17,588 bases of DNA from a bacterium (GCA_029946075.1 JAQSDT010000697.1:1-17588), one strand, 5' to 3'; shown: positions 1 through 8,110, counted from the first letter of the stretch. A program made the numbers and translations. Notes: a model not told the origin generated them from the sequence alone.

Positions 1-1243
1 CAATCGTCTGGATCAGGGTGAGCACGCCGTCGATACGCTGGGTCGCGGCGGCAAGCCCTTCGATTTCGGAGATCGATTTTTCGGTGCGCAGGCCGGCCTG
101 TTCGACCGCGCCGGCCGATTGGCGGACCTGACGGCCGATCTCCTCGACGGAGGCCGAAAGCTCTTCGGCGGCTGCCGCGACGGCGGAGACGTTGCTGGAA
201 GCCTGTTCGGTCGCGCCGGAGGCCGCTACCGCGCGTCCACTGGCTTCCGATGAGACGCTGGAAATGGCTTGCGCAGTACCGCGCATCGAGGTCGCGTTGT
301 CGGTGACGGCGCGCAGCACGCCGCCGATCGCTTCGCGGAAGGCATCGACGGAGGTTTCGATGTGACGGGCACGGTCGTCGCGCGTCTTCGAATCCTCCAG
401 TACCTGCGAATTGAGGTTGCGGTTGCGGTCCATCGCCTCCTGGAAGATCTTGATGGCACGCGCCAGCGCACCGATCTCGTCGGTACGGGCCGTGTGTGGT
501 ACCTGAACGCCTTCGGCACCGTCGGCGACCTGCTTGATCGTAGCGGTAATGACCGAGAGCGGCCGGGCAATCGAGCGGGCGATGATCAGCACGCCGATCA
601 CGACCACGCCGAGCGCCAATACGCCGAGACAGGTCAGTACGAAGGCCATGGTGTGGTTGTCGTCGGTCTGCTGCGCCAGCTTCTTGCTGCGCTCGGCATA
701 GACCCTGGACAGCGCTTCGAGATCCTTGTTCAGCGCGGTGCGCACTTCGCGGTTGGCGTCGTTGTCGCCCCATTCACGCCCGGCAGCCGCGTTGATCTCG
801 ACGCCGCGGCGGACCAGCTCCTTGCGGAATTCGACAAACTGCTCGATGCGTTTCTTGAAGGTGGCGAACTGCTGGGCGTCGTCGGCCTGCACCAGCGATT
901 GCCAGTTCTTGACCACTTCGAGGATGCGGTCGTTGAATTTCAGCAGACCCTGGCCGTATTTCTTCACGACGGCAGGTTCAGTCGACATGTAGACGCCGCG
1001 GGATTCCATCACGACCGCATAAACCAGCGAGTTGACGCGCTCGACGTTGAGCGCGGCGCGGCTGGCGTTGGCGACCGCCTCGGTCAGCTGGGCATTCTGG
1101 CGGGTGTTGTAGTCGGAGAGGACCGTGATGGCGGCGACCAGCACCGCAAACAGCGCGAAGATTGAATAGAGCTTGGCGGCGAGCGAAAGCCGGGAGATCA
1201 AACCGCGAGCAGATGGATCGGGAGATTTCACGGTTTCGGCCAT
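1..1243 (-). CDS. Methyl-accepting chemotaxis protein, N-terminal part (runs off left edge)
   Basis: This is an inner-membrane chemoreceptor that senses a ligand and signals to CheA/CheW. About 414 residues are visible. Reading from the ATG at 1243-1241, there is a short cytoplasmic tail, a first membrane helix at about residues 25-42, a mostly helical periplasmic domain of about 155 residues, and a second helix at about 199-223. A HAMP linker follows (about 221-275, containing ARPLSVIT and DEIGALARAI). The start of the methyl-accepting helix comes next (SGATEQASSNVSAVAAAAEE and SVEEIGRQV). The highly conserved hairpin tip and the C-terminus lie outside the window. A GGAG sits 7 bases upstream of the ATG (complement of 1251-1254), which supports the start. 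The long helical sensor resembles four-helix-bundle types; the ligand cannot be read from it. It is divergent from eutB and probably independent of the hopanoid genes. Confidence 0.93.
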   Translation of the reverse strand, partial: MAETVKSPDPSARGLISRLSLAAKLYSIFALFAVLVAAITVLSDYNTRQNAQLTEAVANASRAALNVERVNSLVYAVVMESRGVYMSTEPAVVKKYGQGLLKFNDRILEVVKNWQSLVQADDAQQFATFKKRIEQFVEFRKELVRRGVEINAAAGREWGDNDANREVRTALNKDLEALSRVYAERSKKLAQQTDDNHTMAFVLTCLGVLALGVVVIGVLIIARSIARPLSVITATIKQVADGAEGVQVPHTARTDEIGALARAIKIFQEAMDRNRNLNSQVLEDSKTRDDRARHIETSVDAFREAIGGVLRAVTDNATSMRGTAQAISSVSSEASGRAVAASGATEQASSNVSAVAAAAEELSASVEEIGRQVRQSAGAVEQAGLRTEKSISEIEGLAAATQRIDGVLTLIQTI

Positions 1244-1571
1244 CACGGCACTCCAAATCGGGGCCGTGTCAGGGCCGTCGGCATTTCCTCAAATTGTCCG
1301 GGTTTTTGGTGGAGAATTTCTTAACACGCGAAATTCAGGATGCCGCAACTTTTGAAATATTTGTTAGTTAATTCAATGACTTATAAAGTATCCTCAGGTT
1401 CGGCGGGAGGCGCTTATCGTCTCCACCTGCGACCTGAGCGCGCACCTGGCATACCAAAGCGAACCAAGGGACGGCGCGTGCGATTTCCGCGCACCGGCCG
1501 GGGGCACGATTCCTGCCAGATGCTAGTGTCGCCCAGCCACCCACCGATGCGCAGCTGGGCCCGGAGCCGCC
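1244..1571. other. Divergent intergenic region between the chemoreceptor gene and eutB
   Basis: No convincing gene is present here. The stretch at about 1315-1390 is clearly AT-rich against its surroundings and is the natural place for divergent promoters. I see no clean -35/-10 pair; TTGTTA (1361-1366) with TATAAA (1382-1387) has a short 15-base spacer. From 1393 to 1560 the sequence holds several inverted repeats, described separately as a possible structured eutB leader. I looked for the conserved core and box of a cobalamin riboswitch and did not find them. Confidence 0.6.
1393..1560 (+). promoter_or_regulatory. Structured leader upstream of eutB (candidate)
   Basis: Three inverted repeats can be read directly. 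The first is an outer stem CTCAGGT (1393-1399) with ACCTGAG (1432-1438), enclosing an inner stem GGAGGCG (1406-1412) with CGTCTCC (1418-1424, one G-U pair) and a 5-base loop. The second is GTGCG (1478-1482), which can pair either with CGCAC at 1490-1494 or with CGCAC at 1441-1445. The third is GCCCAGC (1531-1537) with GCTGGGC (1554-1560), ending two bases before the eutB ribosome binding site GGAG (1563-1566). Alternative pairings plus a stem next to the ribosome binding site look like a leader that could control translation. That is inference; the transcript start is unknown and the region matches no riboswitch class I recognise. Confidence 0.35.
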
Positions 1572-2954
1572 ATGATCTATCGCCGGATGATCGACGCCAC
1601 TTCCTACACCTTCGACAGCCTGCGCGATCTGCTGGCCAAGGCAACCCCGCCGCGCTCGGGCGACCGCCTTGCAGGGATCGCTGCCGACAGTGCCGAGCAG
1701 ATGATCGCCGCGCGGATGGCGCTTGCCGACGTTCCGCTCAAACAGTTCCTCAACGAGGCCGTCGTCCCGTACGAGGAAGACGAGGTCACCCGGCTGATCG
1801 TCGATGGTCACGACGCCGCGGGCTTTGCCGGGATTTCCTCGCTCACCGTTGGCGGCTTCCGCGACTGGCTGCTGTCTGACGTCGCAACCTCGGAGACGCT
1901 GAAGCAGGCGTCGCGGGGGATCACACCGGAAATGGCGGCCGCCGTCTCGAAACTGATGCGCAACCAGGATCTGATCCTGGTTGCCAAAAAATGCACGGTA
2001 ACCACCGCGTTTCGCAACACCATTGGCCTGAAAGGCCGGATGAGCGTGCGGTTGCAGCCCAATCATCCCTTCGACGATACCAGAGGCATCACCGCCTCGA
2101 TCCTCGACGGCATCCTCTTGGGATCGGGCGATGCCTGCATCGGCATCAACCCGGCCAGCGACGATCCGGCCGTGATCGGCGAACTGGTACGGTTGCTCGA
2201 CGGCGTCATCGCGCGGCTGCAGATTCCGACGCAGGGCTGCGTGCTCACCCATGTGACCACCACGCTCGGTCTGATCGGGCAGGGCGCGCCGGTCGATCTG
2301 GTGTTTCAGTCGATCGCCGGCACCGAAGCCGCCAACCGCAGTTTTGGCGTCGATCTGGCGCTGTTGCGCGAGGCGCGGGAGGCGGGGCTGTCGCTCCGCC
2401 GCGGCACGGTTGGCGACAATGTCATGTATTTCGAGACCGGGCAGGGCTCGGCGCTGTCGGCGGGCGCCCATCACCATGTCGACCAGCAGACCTGCGAGGC
2501 GCGGGCCTATGCCGTGGCGCGCGCCTTCGACCCGCTGCTGGTCAACAGCGTGGTAGGCTTTATCGGCCCTGAATATTTGTATGACGGGAAGGAGATCATC
2601 CGCGCCGGCCTCGAAGATCACTTTTGCGGGAAGTTGCTCGGCCTGCCGCTCGGTGTCGATGTCTGCTACACCAACCACGCTGAGGCCGACCAGGACGACA
2701 TGGACAACCTCCTGACGCTGCTGGCCGCCGCCGGCGTTACCTTCATCATGGGGGTGCCGGGCGCCGACGACGTCATGCTGAACTACCAATCAACCTCGTT
2801 CCACGACGCGCTGTATATCCGCGACCTGTTCGGGCTGAGGCGGGCGCCGGAGTTCGACGACTGGCTGCTGCGCACCGGATTGTCGGATTCGGCCTTCCGG
2901 CTTGCCGGTAACGCGGGGCTGCTGCCCGAATTTGCCTCAAAGCTGATCGCCTGA
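1572..2954 (+). CDS. eutB: Ethanolamine ammonia-lyase large subunit EutB
   Basis: This is the catalytic TIM-barrel subunit of the adenosylcobalamin-dependent enzyme that converts ethanolamine to acetaldehyde and ammonia. The 460 residues match the usual family length and the conserved blocks read throughout: EAVVPYEEDEVTRLI, AVSKLMRNQDLILVAKK, RLQPNHPFDD (160-169), VDLVFQSIAGTEAANRSFG, GDNVMYFETGQGSALSA, VGFIGPEYLYDGK, LEDHFCGKLLGLP and CYTNHAEADQDDMDNLL. Arg160, Gln162, Asn193, Glu288 and Asp363 fall where I recall the enterobacterial substrate-binding residues, the last two offset by one. The ATG has GGAG 5 bases upstream. The partner subunit EutC is not adjacent but lies beyond hpnP at 4711. 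No microcompartment shell genes, EutA reactivase or acetaldehyde dehydrogenase are visible, so this looks like the simple catabolic form. Confidence 0.96.
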   Translation: MIYRRMIDATSYTFDSLRDLLAKATPPRSGDRLAGIAADSAEQMIAARMALADVPLKQFLNEAVVPYEEDEVTRLIVDGHDAAGFAGISSLTVGGFRDWLLSDVATSETLKQASRGITPEMAAAVSKLMRNQDLILVAKKCTVTTAFRNTIGLKGRMSVRLQPNHPFDDTRGITASILDGILLGSGDACIGINPASDDPAVIGELVRLLDGVIARLQIPTQGCVLTHVTTTLGLIGQGAPVDLVFQSIAGTEAANRSFGVDLALLREAREAGLSLRRGTVGDNVMYFETGQGSALSAGAHHHVDQQTCEARAYAVARAFDPLLVNSVVGFIGPEYLYDGKEIIRAGLEDHFCGKLLGLPLGVDVCYTNHAEADQDDMDNLLTLLAAAGVTFIMGVPGADDVMLNYQSTSFHDALYIRDLFGLRRAPEFDDWLLRTGLSDSAFRLAGNAGLLPEFASKLIA

Positions 2955-3102
2955 GCGGATTTCGGGTGCAACCATTGAACTCCGTGCGGGTTAGAACCGA
3001 CTGCCACGCGGGTCGAAGTCTTCCATTCCAAGCCCGCCACAATGTTGAGGAAATTCTGGCCCAGCTTCCAATGTCGTGCTTAGATTTAGGCCAGCTTTGG
3101 CT

Positions 3103-3106
3103 GAGG
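3103..3106 (+). promoter_or_regulatory. Ribosome binding site deciding the hpnP start
   Basis: GAGG lies 7 bases before the ATG at 3114 and only 4 bases before the in-frame TTG at 3111. The spacing favours the ATG. Confidence 0.6.
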
Positions 3107-3113
3107 AAATTTG

Positions 3114-4703
3114 ATGAGAGCTGAAGGCATCGAAACGGTACGGCGCATCCTGTGCGTCTTCCCGCGCTACACGTCTTCTTTCGGCACGTTCGAGCACGCC
3201 TATCCCCTGACCGACGGCGTCCAGGCCTTCATGCCGCCGCAGGGCCTGCTGCTGATCGCCGCCTATCTTCCCGAGAACTGGCCGGTCCGTTTCATCGACG
3301 AGAATATCCGCGCCGCCACACGCGAGGACTTCGAGTGGGCGGAGGCCGTCTTCGTCAGCGGCATGCACATCCAGCGCCAGCAGATGAACGACATCTGCCG
3401 CCGTGCTCATGCGTTCGACCTGGCGGTGGCGATCGGCGGGCCTTCGGTCAGCGCATGTCCGGATTACTATCCCTCGTTCGATTACCTGCATGTCGGTGAA
3501 CTCGGCGATTCCACCAACGACCTGATCGCGCGTCTCGCGCGCGACCCGTCGCGGCCCGAGCAGCAGGTGGTGCTGAAGACCGCCGACCGTCTGCCGATGA
3601 CCGAGTTTCCGATCCCGGCTTACGAGATGGCCGAGATGACGAAATACTTCCTCGGCAGCATCCAGTATTCCAGCGGTTGTCCGTATCAGTGCGAGTTCTG
3701 CGACATCCCCGGCCTCTACGGCCGCAACCCGCGTCTGAAATCGCCGGAGCAGATCATCGCCGAGCTCGACAAGCTGCGCGAATGCGGAGTGACGGGGTCG
3801 GTCTATTTCGTCGACGACAATTTCATCGGCAACCGCAAGGCGGCGCTGGATCTTCTGCCGCATCTGGTCGAGTGGCAGAAGCGCACCGGCTACGTGATGC
3901 GGCTCGCCTGCGAGGCGACGCTGAACATCGCCAAGCGGCCCGAAATCCTCGAGAAGATGCGCGAGGCGTATTTCGTCACGGTGTTCTGCGGCATCGAAAC
4001 GCCCGATCCCGACGCGCTGAAGGCGATGCACAAGGACCACAACATGATGGTCCCGATCCTCGAAGGCATCAACACCATCAATTCCTACGGGATGGAAGTC
4101 GTCTCCGGCATCATCATGGGCCTCGACACCGACAAGCCCGAAACCGGCAAGGCGTTGCTGCAATTCGTCGAAGAGTCGCGGATTCCGCTGCTCACGATCA
4201 ATCTGCTGCAGGCGTTGCCGCAGACGCCGCTCTGGGACCGGCTGGAGAAGGCTGGCCGCCTCGTCAATGACGACGACGGCCGGGACTCCAACGTCGAATT
4301 CCTGCTGCCATACGACCAGGTGGTCAGTTCCTGGCGCAAGTGCATGGAAGTAGCCTACGAGCCGGCCAAACTGTTCGAGCGCTACCAGTATCAGTGCGAA
4401 TACACCTATGCGCAGCGGATCAAGGTGCCGGTGTCGCCGGAAATGAAGAGCTGGGCCAACATCAAGCGCGGCCTGATCATGCTGCGTAACATCTTCTGGA
4501 AGGTCGGCGTGCTCGGCGATTACAAGATGGTGTTCTGGAAATTCGCGCTGGGGCGGCTGCGGCACGGCGATATCGAAGGGCTGATCGGCTCGACGATGAT
4601 CGGCCATCACCTGATCATGTTCGCACGCGCGGCTTCCGTCGGGCAGCAGAACGCGTCGAACTATTCGATCCGCCTGCGCGAAGCCTCGGTTCCGGCCGAG
4701 TAG
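3114..4703 (+). CDS. hpnP: Hopanoid C-2 methylase HpnP (B12-binding radical SAM protein)
   Basis: HpnP is the cobalamin-dependent radical SAM methylase that adds the C-2 methyl group to the hopanoid A ring. The protein has 529 residues, close to what I recall for HpnP. An N-terminal cobalamin-binding-like Rossmann domain (about 10-145) includes PPQGLLLIAAYLP and AIGGPSVS. The radical SAM domain begins at about 180 with the CxxxCxxC cluster C189-C193-C196 (SSGCPYQCEFCDIPG), followed by GRNPRLKSPEQII, YFVDDNFIGNR and FCGIETPD. A C-terminal helical extension of about 170 residues is typical of this subgroup. The classical DxHxxG cobalamin motif is not visible. The alternative is another B12-radical SAM relative such as HpnJ, but length, the CDIPGLYGRNPR block and the position in a hopanoid locus favour HpnP. 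The start is ATG 3114; a TTG one codon upstream is less well spaced. hpnP ends 7 bases before eutC, so the two are probably co-transcribed. I saw no clear general-stress sigma factor (EcfG) site upstream. Confidence 0.88.
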   Translation: MRAEGIETVRRILCVFPRYTSSFGTFEHAYPLTDGVQAFMPPQGLLLIAAYLPENWPVRFIDENIRAATREDFEWAEAVFVSGMHIQRQQMNDICRRAHAFDLAVAIGGPSVSACPDYYPSFDYLHVGELGDSTNDLIARLARDPSRPEQQVVLKTADRLPMTEFPIPAYEMAEMTKYFLGSIQYSSGCPYQCEFCDIPGLYGRNPRLKSPEQIIAELDKLRECGVTGSVYFVDDNFIGNRKAALDLLPHLVEWQKRTGYVMRLACEATLNIAKRPEILEKMREAYFVTVFCGIETPDPDALKAMHKDHNMMVPILEGINTINSYGMEVVSGIIMGLDTDKPETGKALLQFVEESRIPLLTINLLQALPQTPLWDRLEKAGRLVNDDDGRDSNVEFLLPYDQVVSSWRKCMEVAYEPAKLFERYQYQCEYTYAQRIKVPVSPEMKSWANIKRGLIMLRNIFWKVGVLGDYKMVFWKFALGRLRHGDIEGLIGSTMIGHHLIMFARAASVGQQNASNYSIRLREASVPAE

Positions 4704-4710
4704 CAAGCCC

Positions 4711-5511
4711 ATGAAAACGCCGGCGCCGCCGTCCCGCCCGCTCGACGCCTTGCGGGAGCTGACGCCCGCGCGCGTCGGCCTCGGCCGGTCCGGCGCCCGC
4801 CTGCCGACCGACCCGCAGCGTGCCGTCACGCTCGATCATGCCCGCGCGCGCGACGCGGTTCATGCCGCCTTCGATGCTGCGGGCATCGCGGAAAGGCTGG
4901 CAGGCCTCGGACTTCAGTCCATCCAGGTCTCGAGCCAGGCGCAAAGCCGTCGCGACTATCTGCGCCGTCCCGATCTCGGCCGAACGCTCGATCCGGATTC
5001 CCGCCGCACGCTGACCGGGCAAGGCGGCGCCGCGGACATCGTCATCGTGATCGGCGACGGGCTGTCGCCGGCGGCGGTCAATCTTCACGCCGTCGAACTG
5101 ATCAGGCATCTCACGCCGCGCCTCGCGGAGTCGGGCATGCGACCCGGCCATATCGTGATCGCGTCGAGCGCGCGCGTGGCGCTGGGCGATGAAATCGGCG
5201 ATCTCCTGGGCGCGCGGATGGCGGTGCTGCTGATCGGCGAACGGCCGGGATTGTCAGCGCCCGACAGCCTCGGCGCTTACCTGACATTTGCGCCACGGAT
5301 CGGCCGCACCGACGCCGAGCGCAATTGCGTCTCCAACATCCACGCTGCCGGCCTGAGCTATGACGAAGCCGCATTCAAGATCGCGTGGCTGGCCCGCGAG
5401 GGGCTGGCGCGGCAGGTCACCGGCGTGGCTTTGAAAGACGAAAGCGGCGGCGTGTTGCCGGCGATTGCGGCGGGCCGGGGCCGAGGAGATGGCGTGATCG
5501 GGCCGGTGTGA
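4711..5511 (+). CDS. eutC: Ethanolamine ammonia-lyase small subunit EutC
   Basis: This is the small, cobalamin-contacting subunit of ethanolamine ammonia-lyase and partner of EutB. The 266 residues show the family blocks in order: LRELTPARVGLGRSG (14-28), LDHARARDAVH (41-51), RRDYLRRPDLGR (80-91), VIGDGLSPAAVNLHAVEL (113-130), ARVALGDEIGDLLGA (154-168), LLIGERPGLSAPDSLGAYLT (173-192) and TDAERNCVSNIHAAGLSY (200-217). It starts 7 bases after the hpnP stop with no strong ribosome binding site of its own, so translation may depend on ribosomes finishing hpnP. The C-terminal tail of about 30 residues after GVALKDES is glycine- and arginine-rich and looks unconserved. The separation of eutB and eutC by hpnP is the notable feature. 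Confidence 0.94.
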   Translation: MKTPAPPSRPLDALRELTPARVGLGRSGARLPTDPQRAVTLDHARARDAVHAAFDAAGIAERLAGLGLQSIQVSSQAQSRRDYLRRPDLGRTLDPDSRRTLTGQGGAADIVIVIGDGLSPAAVNLHAVELIRHLTPRLAESGMRPGHIVIASSARVALGDEIGDLLGARMAVLLIGERPGLSAPDSLGAYLTFAPRIGRTDAERNCVSNIHAAGLSYDEAAFKIAWLAREGLARQVTGVALKDESGGVLPAIAAGRGRGDGVIGPV

Positions 5512-5606
5512 CAAATCAGAGACTTAACGCGCCTTTTCGCAGCCGTCGCGCGCATTTGACCCTAGCCCCGCGCTTGCCGGATCGGGCCCGGCCCTGTAAA
5601 ACGACG

Positions 5607-5622
5607 GCGGTTAATTTACCGC
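5607..5622. promoter_or_regulatory. 16-base near-palindrome upstream of hpnN (possible operator)
   Basis: GCGGTTAATTTACCGC is an inverted repeat with one mismatched pair, placed 108 bases before the hpnN start in a 219-base gap. The AT-rich centre and GC arms resemble a regulator binding site. No promoter elements could be read nearby with confidence. Confidence 0.3.
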
Positions 5623-5730
5623 GTGATTTCAAGGGCTAGTGCCGATTCGACGTGGCCGCAGCAGCGGCCTTCGTGCCAGCCCGTTGCACCAACGCTGCAT
5701 GATCAGGCCGACGTGAGAACTGGACAGGGT

Positions 5731-8109
5731 ATGCTCGACAAGAACTCCGAAAGTCAGGTCCACGTCGAAGCCATCGAGGAACCGCCGCCGCCCGGCAAGA
5801 GCATCGCCTTCGGGCTGGAGCGCATGGGACTGATCGCCGTCAAGGCGCCGATCGTATCCATGGTCGTACTGGTTCTACTGCTGATCGGGGCGATCTTCGG
5901 CATCAACCGGATCAAGATCGACGACTCGCTGAGCCAACTCTTCCGGTCCGATTCCAAGGACTACAAGCAATACGAGGCCGTGACCAAGCGCTTCCCGGCG
6001 ACCGAGTTCGACGTGCTCGTGGTGGTCGAGGGCAAGACGCTGCTGGCGCGCGAGAACCTCGAAAAGGTTCGTGACATGGTCACCGACCTGCAACTGGTCG
6101 AGGGCGTGCGCGGGCTGGTCTCGCTGTTCTCGGCGCGTCAGGCGCCCGAGCCCGGCAAGCTGCCGGCCGCATTGTTCCCGCCGGAATTGCCGGAAGGCGA
6201 AGCCTACGAAAAGTTCACCGAAACCGTCAAAGCCAACGAGATCATTCGCGGCAAGCTGCTGTCCGAGGACGGCACGCTGGCGCTGATCGTGCTTTCGCTC
6301 GAACCGAGCGTCGTCTCCTCGAACGACCTCGGCAAGGTCGTCGGCGAAATGCGCAAGATCATGGCCGACGACCTCAAGGGCGCCGGGCTGAACGCGCAGC
6401 TCTCGGGCGTTCCGGTCATGCAGCTGGAAATCCGCAACGCGGTGAAGCGCGACGGGTTGACCTACAACATCCTCGGCATCCTCGCCGGCTGCATCATCGC
6501 GATCATCTTCTTCCGCAAGATATCGTTCATGGTGGTGGCGGCGTTCCCGCCGATCATCGCGATCCTGCTCGCGCTCGGCGGCCTCGGCTGGGCCGGCTTC
6601 AATCTCAACATGTTCCTGAACGTGATGACGCCGCTCATCATGGTGATCAGCTTCTCGGACTCGATGCAGCTGACCTTCGCGGCGCGCGACCGCCTGATCG
6701 CGGGGCAGGACAAGTTTACCGCCTTCACCAACGCCGTGCTCGTGGTCGGACCCGCCTGCGTGCTGACCCACGGCACCGCCGGCATTTCGTTCATCGCGCT
6801 GCAATTCTCCGATTCCGAATTGATCCGGAAATTCGGCGAGGCCGGCCTTGCCGCCACCATCATCGCGCTGATCGCGGTGCTGTCGCTGGTGCCGGTGTTC
6901 GGCGTGCTGTTCGTCCGCAACGAGAAGATCTTCGCCGTCAAATTCCAGAGCGCGGATGCCGGCGTTCAGGCGCTGCGCAACTTCTGTTACTGGATCGCGG
7001 TGCGCATGGTCGGCCGCCCCGGGCTGTTCAGCCTGCTGGCGCTGCTGCTCGTTGCCGGCCTCGGCTTCATCTACATGACGCTGGAGCCGCGTTATCGTCT
7101 TGCCGATCAGGTGCCGGACAAGCGTCAGGCGGTGGCCGCCTCGAGCCGTCTCGACGCCAAGCTGACCGGCGCCAATCCGATCGACGTGCTGATCGAATTT
7201 CCCAAGGGCGCCTCGCTCTATTCGGCGGATACGCTCAAGACGATCGCCGACGTTCATTCGATGGTCGAGAAATCGGCCGGCGTCGGCAACGTCTGGTCGC
7301 TCGAAACCCTGCGCCGCTGGCTCACCGAAAAGGCCGGCAGCGGCGATGTGGCGACACTGAAGCAATATGTCAGCGTCATCCCCGAACATCTGGTGCGCCG
7401 CTTCATCTCGGCCGATCAGGACGCGGTGGTGGTGTCGGGGCGCGTTCCCGATCTCGATTCAAGCCAGATCCTTCCGGTCGTCGACAAGCTTGACGCGGCG
7501 CTCAACCAGGTGCGGACCGATCATCCCGGCTACGAGATCGCGGTCACCGGCCTGTCGGCGATTGCGGCGCGCAACAGCGCCAACATGATCTCGAAACTGA
7601 ATCACGGTCTGACCATCGAATTCCTGCTGGTCGCGATCTTCATCGGCCTGGCGTTCCGCTCGTTCGTGGTGATGCTGTCCTGCATCCTGCCTGGCATCTT
7701 TCCGGTCGTGGCGTCCGGCACGGTGCTGTGGATTTTGGGCGAAGGGCTGCAATTCGCCAGCGTGGTCGCGTTGACGGTGTCGTTCGGTCTTGGCCTCAGC
7801 GCCACGATCCACTTCCTCAACCGTCTGCGGCTGGAGAGCAAGCCGGGCATCACGCCCGAACTCGCGGTCGAACGCGCCACCGTGCTGGTCGGCCCGGCGC
7901 TGATCCTCACCACGGTGGTGCTGGCCTGCGGTCTCGTCGTCACGGTGTTCTCCGATCTGCCTTCGCTGCGTCTGTTCGGCTGGCTCAGCGCCTTCTCGAT
8001 GGTCGCGGCCCTGGTCGCGGATCTTTTCATTCTTCGGCCGACCTCGATGTTCCTGATCAACCTGTCGGAAAAGATTCGCGGCGTCCGTCACGACAAGCCG
8101 GCGGTATAG
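5731..8109 (+). CDS. hpnN: Hopanoid-associated RND-type transporter HpnN
   Basis: HpnN is an inner-membrane MMPL/RND-family exporter; in Rhodopseudomonas palustris it is required for hopanoids to reach the outer membrane. The 792-residue protein has the expected duplicated plan. It has a first helix at about 41-57, a large periplasmic loop, and a cluster of five helices at about 244-395 (YNILGILAGCIIAIIFF onward). A seventh helix at about 431-450 is followed by a second periplasmic loop and a second helix cluster at about 631-775. SFSDSMQLTFAARDR and SFGLGLSATIHFLNRL are the equivalent positions in the two halves. The frame is open upstream to 5623, but the extra 36 residues look non-coding, so I take the ATG at 5731, with GGA 6 bases upstream. 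It follows eutC after a 219-base gap and is followed after 69 bases by the unrecognised gene at 8179, probably in one transcript. It seems somewhat shorter than the HpnN proteins I recall. Confidence 0.9.
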   Translation: MLDKNSESQVHVEAIEEPPPPGKSIAFGLERMGLIAVKAPIVSMVVLVLLLIGAIFGINRIKIDDSLSQLFRSDSKDYKQYEAVTKRFPATEFDVLVVVEGKTLLARENLEKVRDMVTDLQLVEGVRGLVSLFSARQAPEPGKLPAALFPPELPEGEAYEKFTETVKANEIIRGKLLSEDGTLALIVLSLEPSVVSSNDLGKVVGEMRKIMADDLKGAGLNAQLSGVPVMQLEIRNAVKRDGLTYNILGILAGCIIAIIFFRKISFMVVAAFPPIIAILLALGGLGWAGFNLNMFLNVMTPLIMVISFSDSMQLTFAARDRLIAGQDKFTAFTNAVLVVGPACVLTHGTAGISFIALQFSDSELIRKFGEAGLAATIIALIAVLSLVPVFGVLFVRNEKIFAVKFQSADAGVQALRNFCYWIAVRMVGRPGLFSLLALLLVAGLGFIYMTLEPRYRLADQVPDKRQAVAASSRLDAKLTGANPIDVLIEFPKGASLYSADTLKTIADVHSMVEKSAGVGNVWSLETLRRWLTEKAGSGDVATLKQYVSVIPEHLVRRFISADQDAVVVSGRVPDLDSSQILPVVDKLDAALNQVRTDHPGYEIAVTGLSAIAARNSANMISKLNHGLTIEFLLVAIFIGLAFRSFVVMLSCILPGIFPVVASGTVLWILGEGLQFASVVALTVSFGLGLSATIHFLNRLRLESKPGITPELAVERATVLVGPALILTTVVLACGLVVTVFSDLPSLRLFGWLSAFSMVAALVADLFILRPTSMFLINLSEKIRGVRHDKPAV

Positions 8110-8110
8110 T

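Noticed and set aside
269..1165. 298-residue open frame on the plus strand
   Set aside because: It is antisense to the chemoreceptor gene, whose minus-strand frame has membrane helices, HAMP and methyl-accepting helices.
1400..1571. Cobalamin riboswitch upstream of eutB
   Set aside because: Expected because EutB uses adenosylcobalamin, but neither the conserved core nor the B12-box sequence can be read there.
1368..2789. 473-residue open frame on the minus strand
   Set aside because: It lies antisense to eutB, which is conserved along its length. Composition is typical of a shadow frame.
2955..3113. EcfG-type promoter (GGAAC, 16-17 bases, CGTT) upstream of hpnP
   Set aside because: hpnP is under general stress control in Rhodopseudomonas palustris as I recall, but no sequence in this gap fits both boxes at the right spacing.
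2991..4829. 612-residue open frame on the minus strand
   Set aside because: It is antisense to hpnP, whose frame has clear radical SAM and cobalamin-domain motifs. Its translation is low-complexity His/Asp/Arg/Val-rich, as expected from the opposite strand of GC-rich coding DNA.
5556..5584. TTGACC as a -35 box for hpnN
   Set aside because: No acceptable -10 hexamer follows at 16-18 bases.
5623..5730. N-terminal extension of HpnN by 36 residues
   Set aside because: The translated stretch has no family character, and the ATG at 5731 starts the normal cytoplasmic tail before the first helix.
5875..7389. 504-residue open frame on the minus strand
   Set aside because: It is antisense to hpnN and extremely rich in His, Asp, Glu, Arg and Gln with no fold-like pattern.
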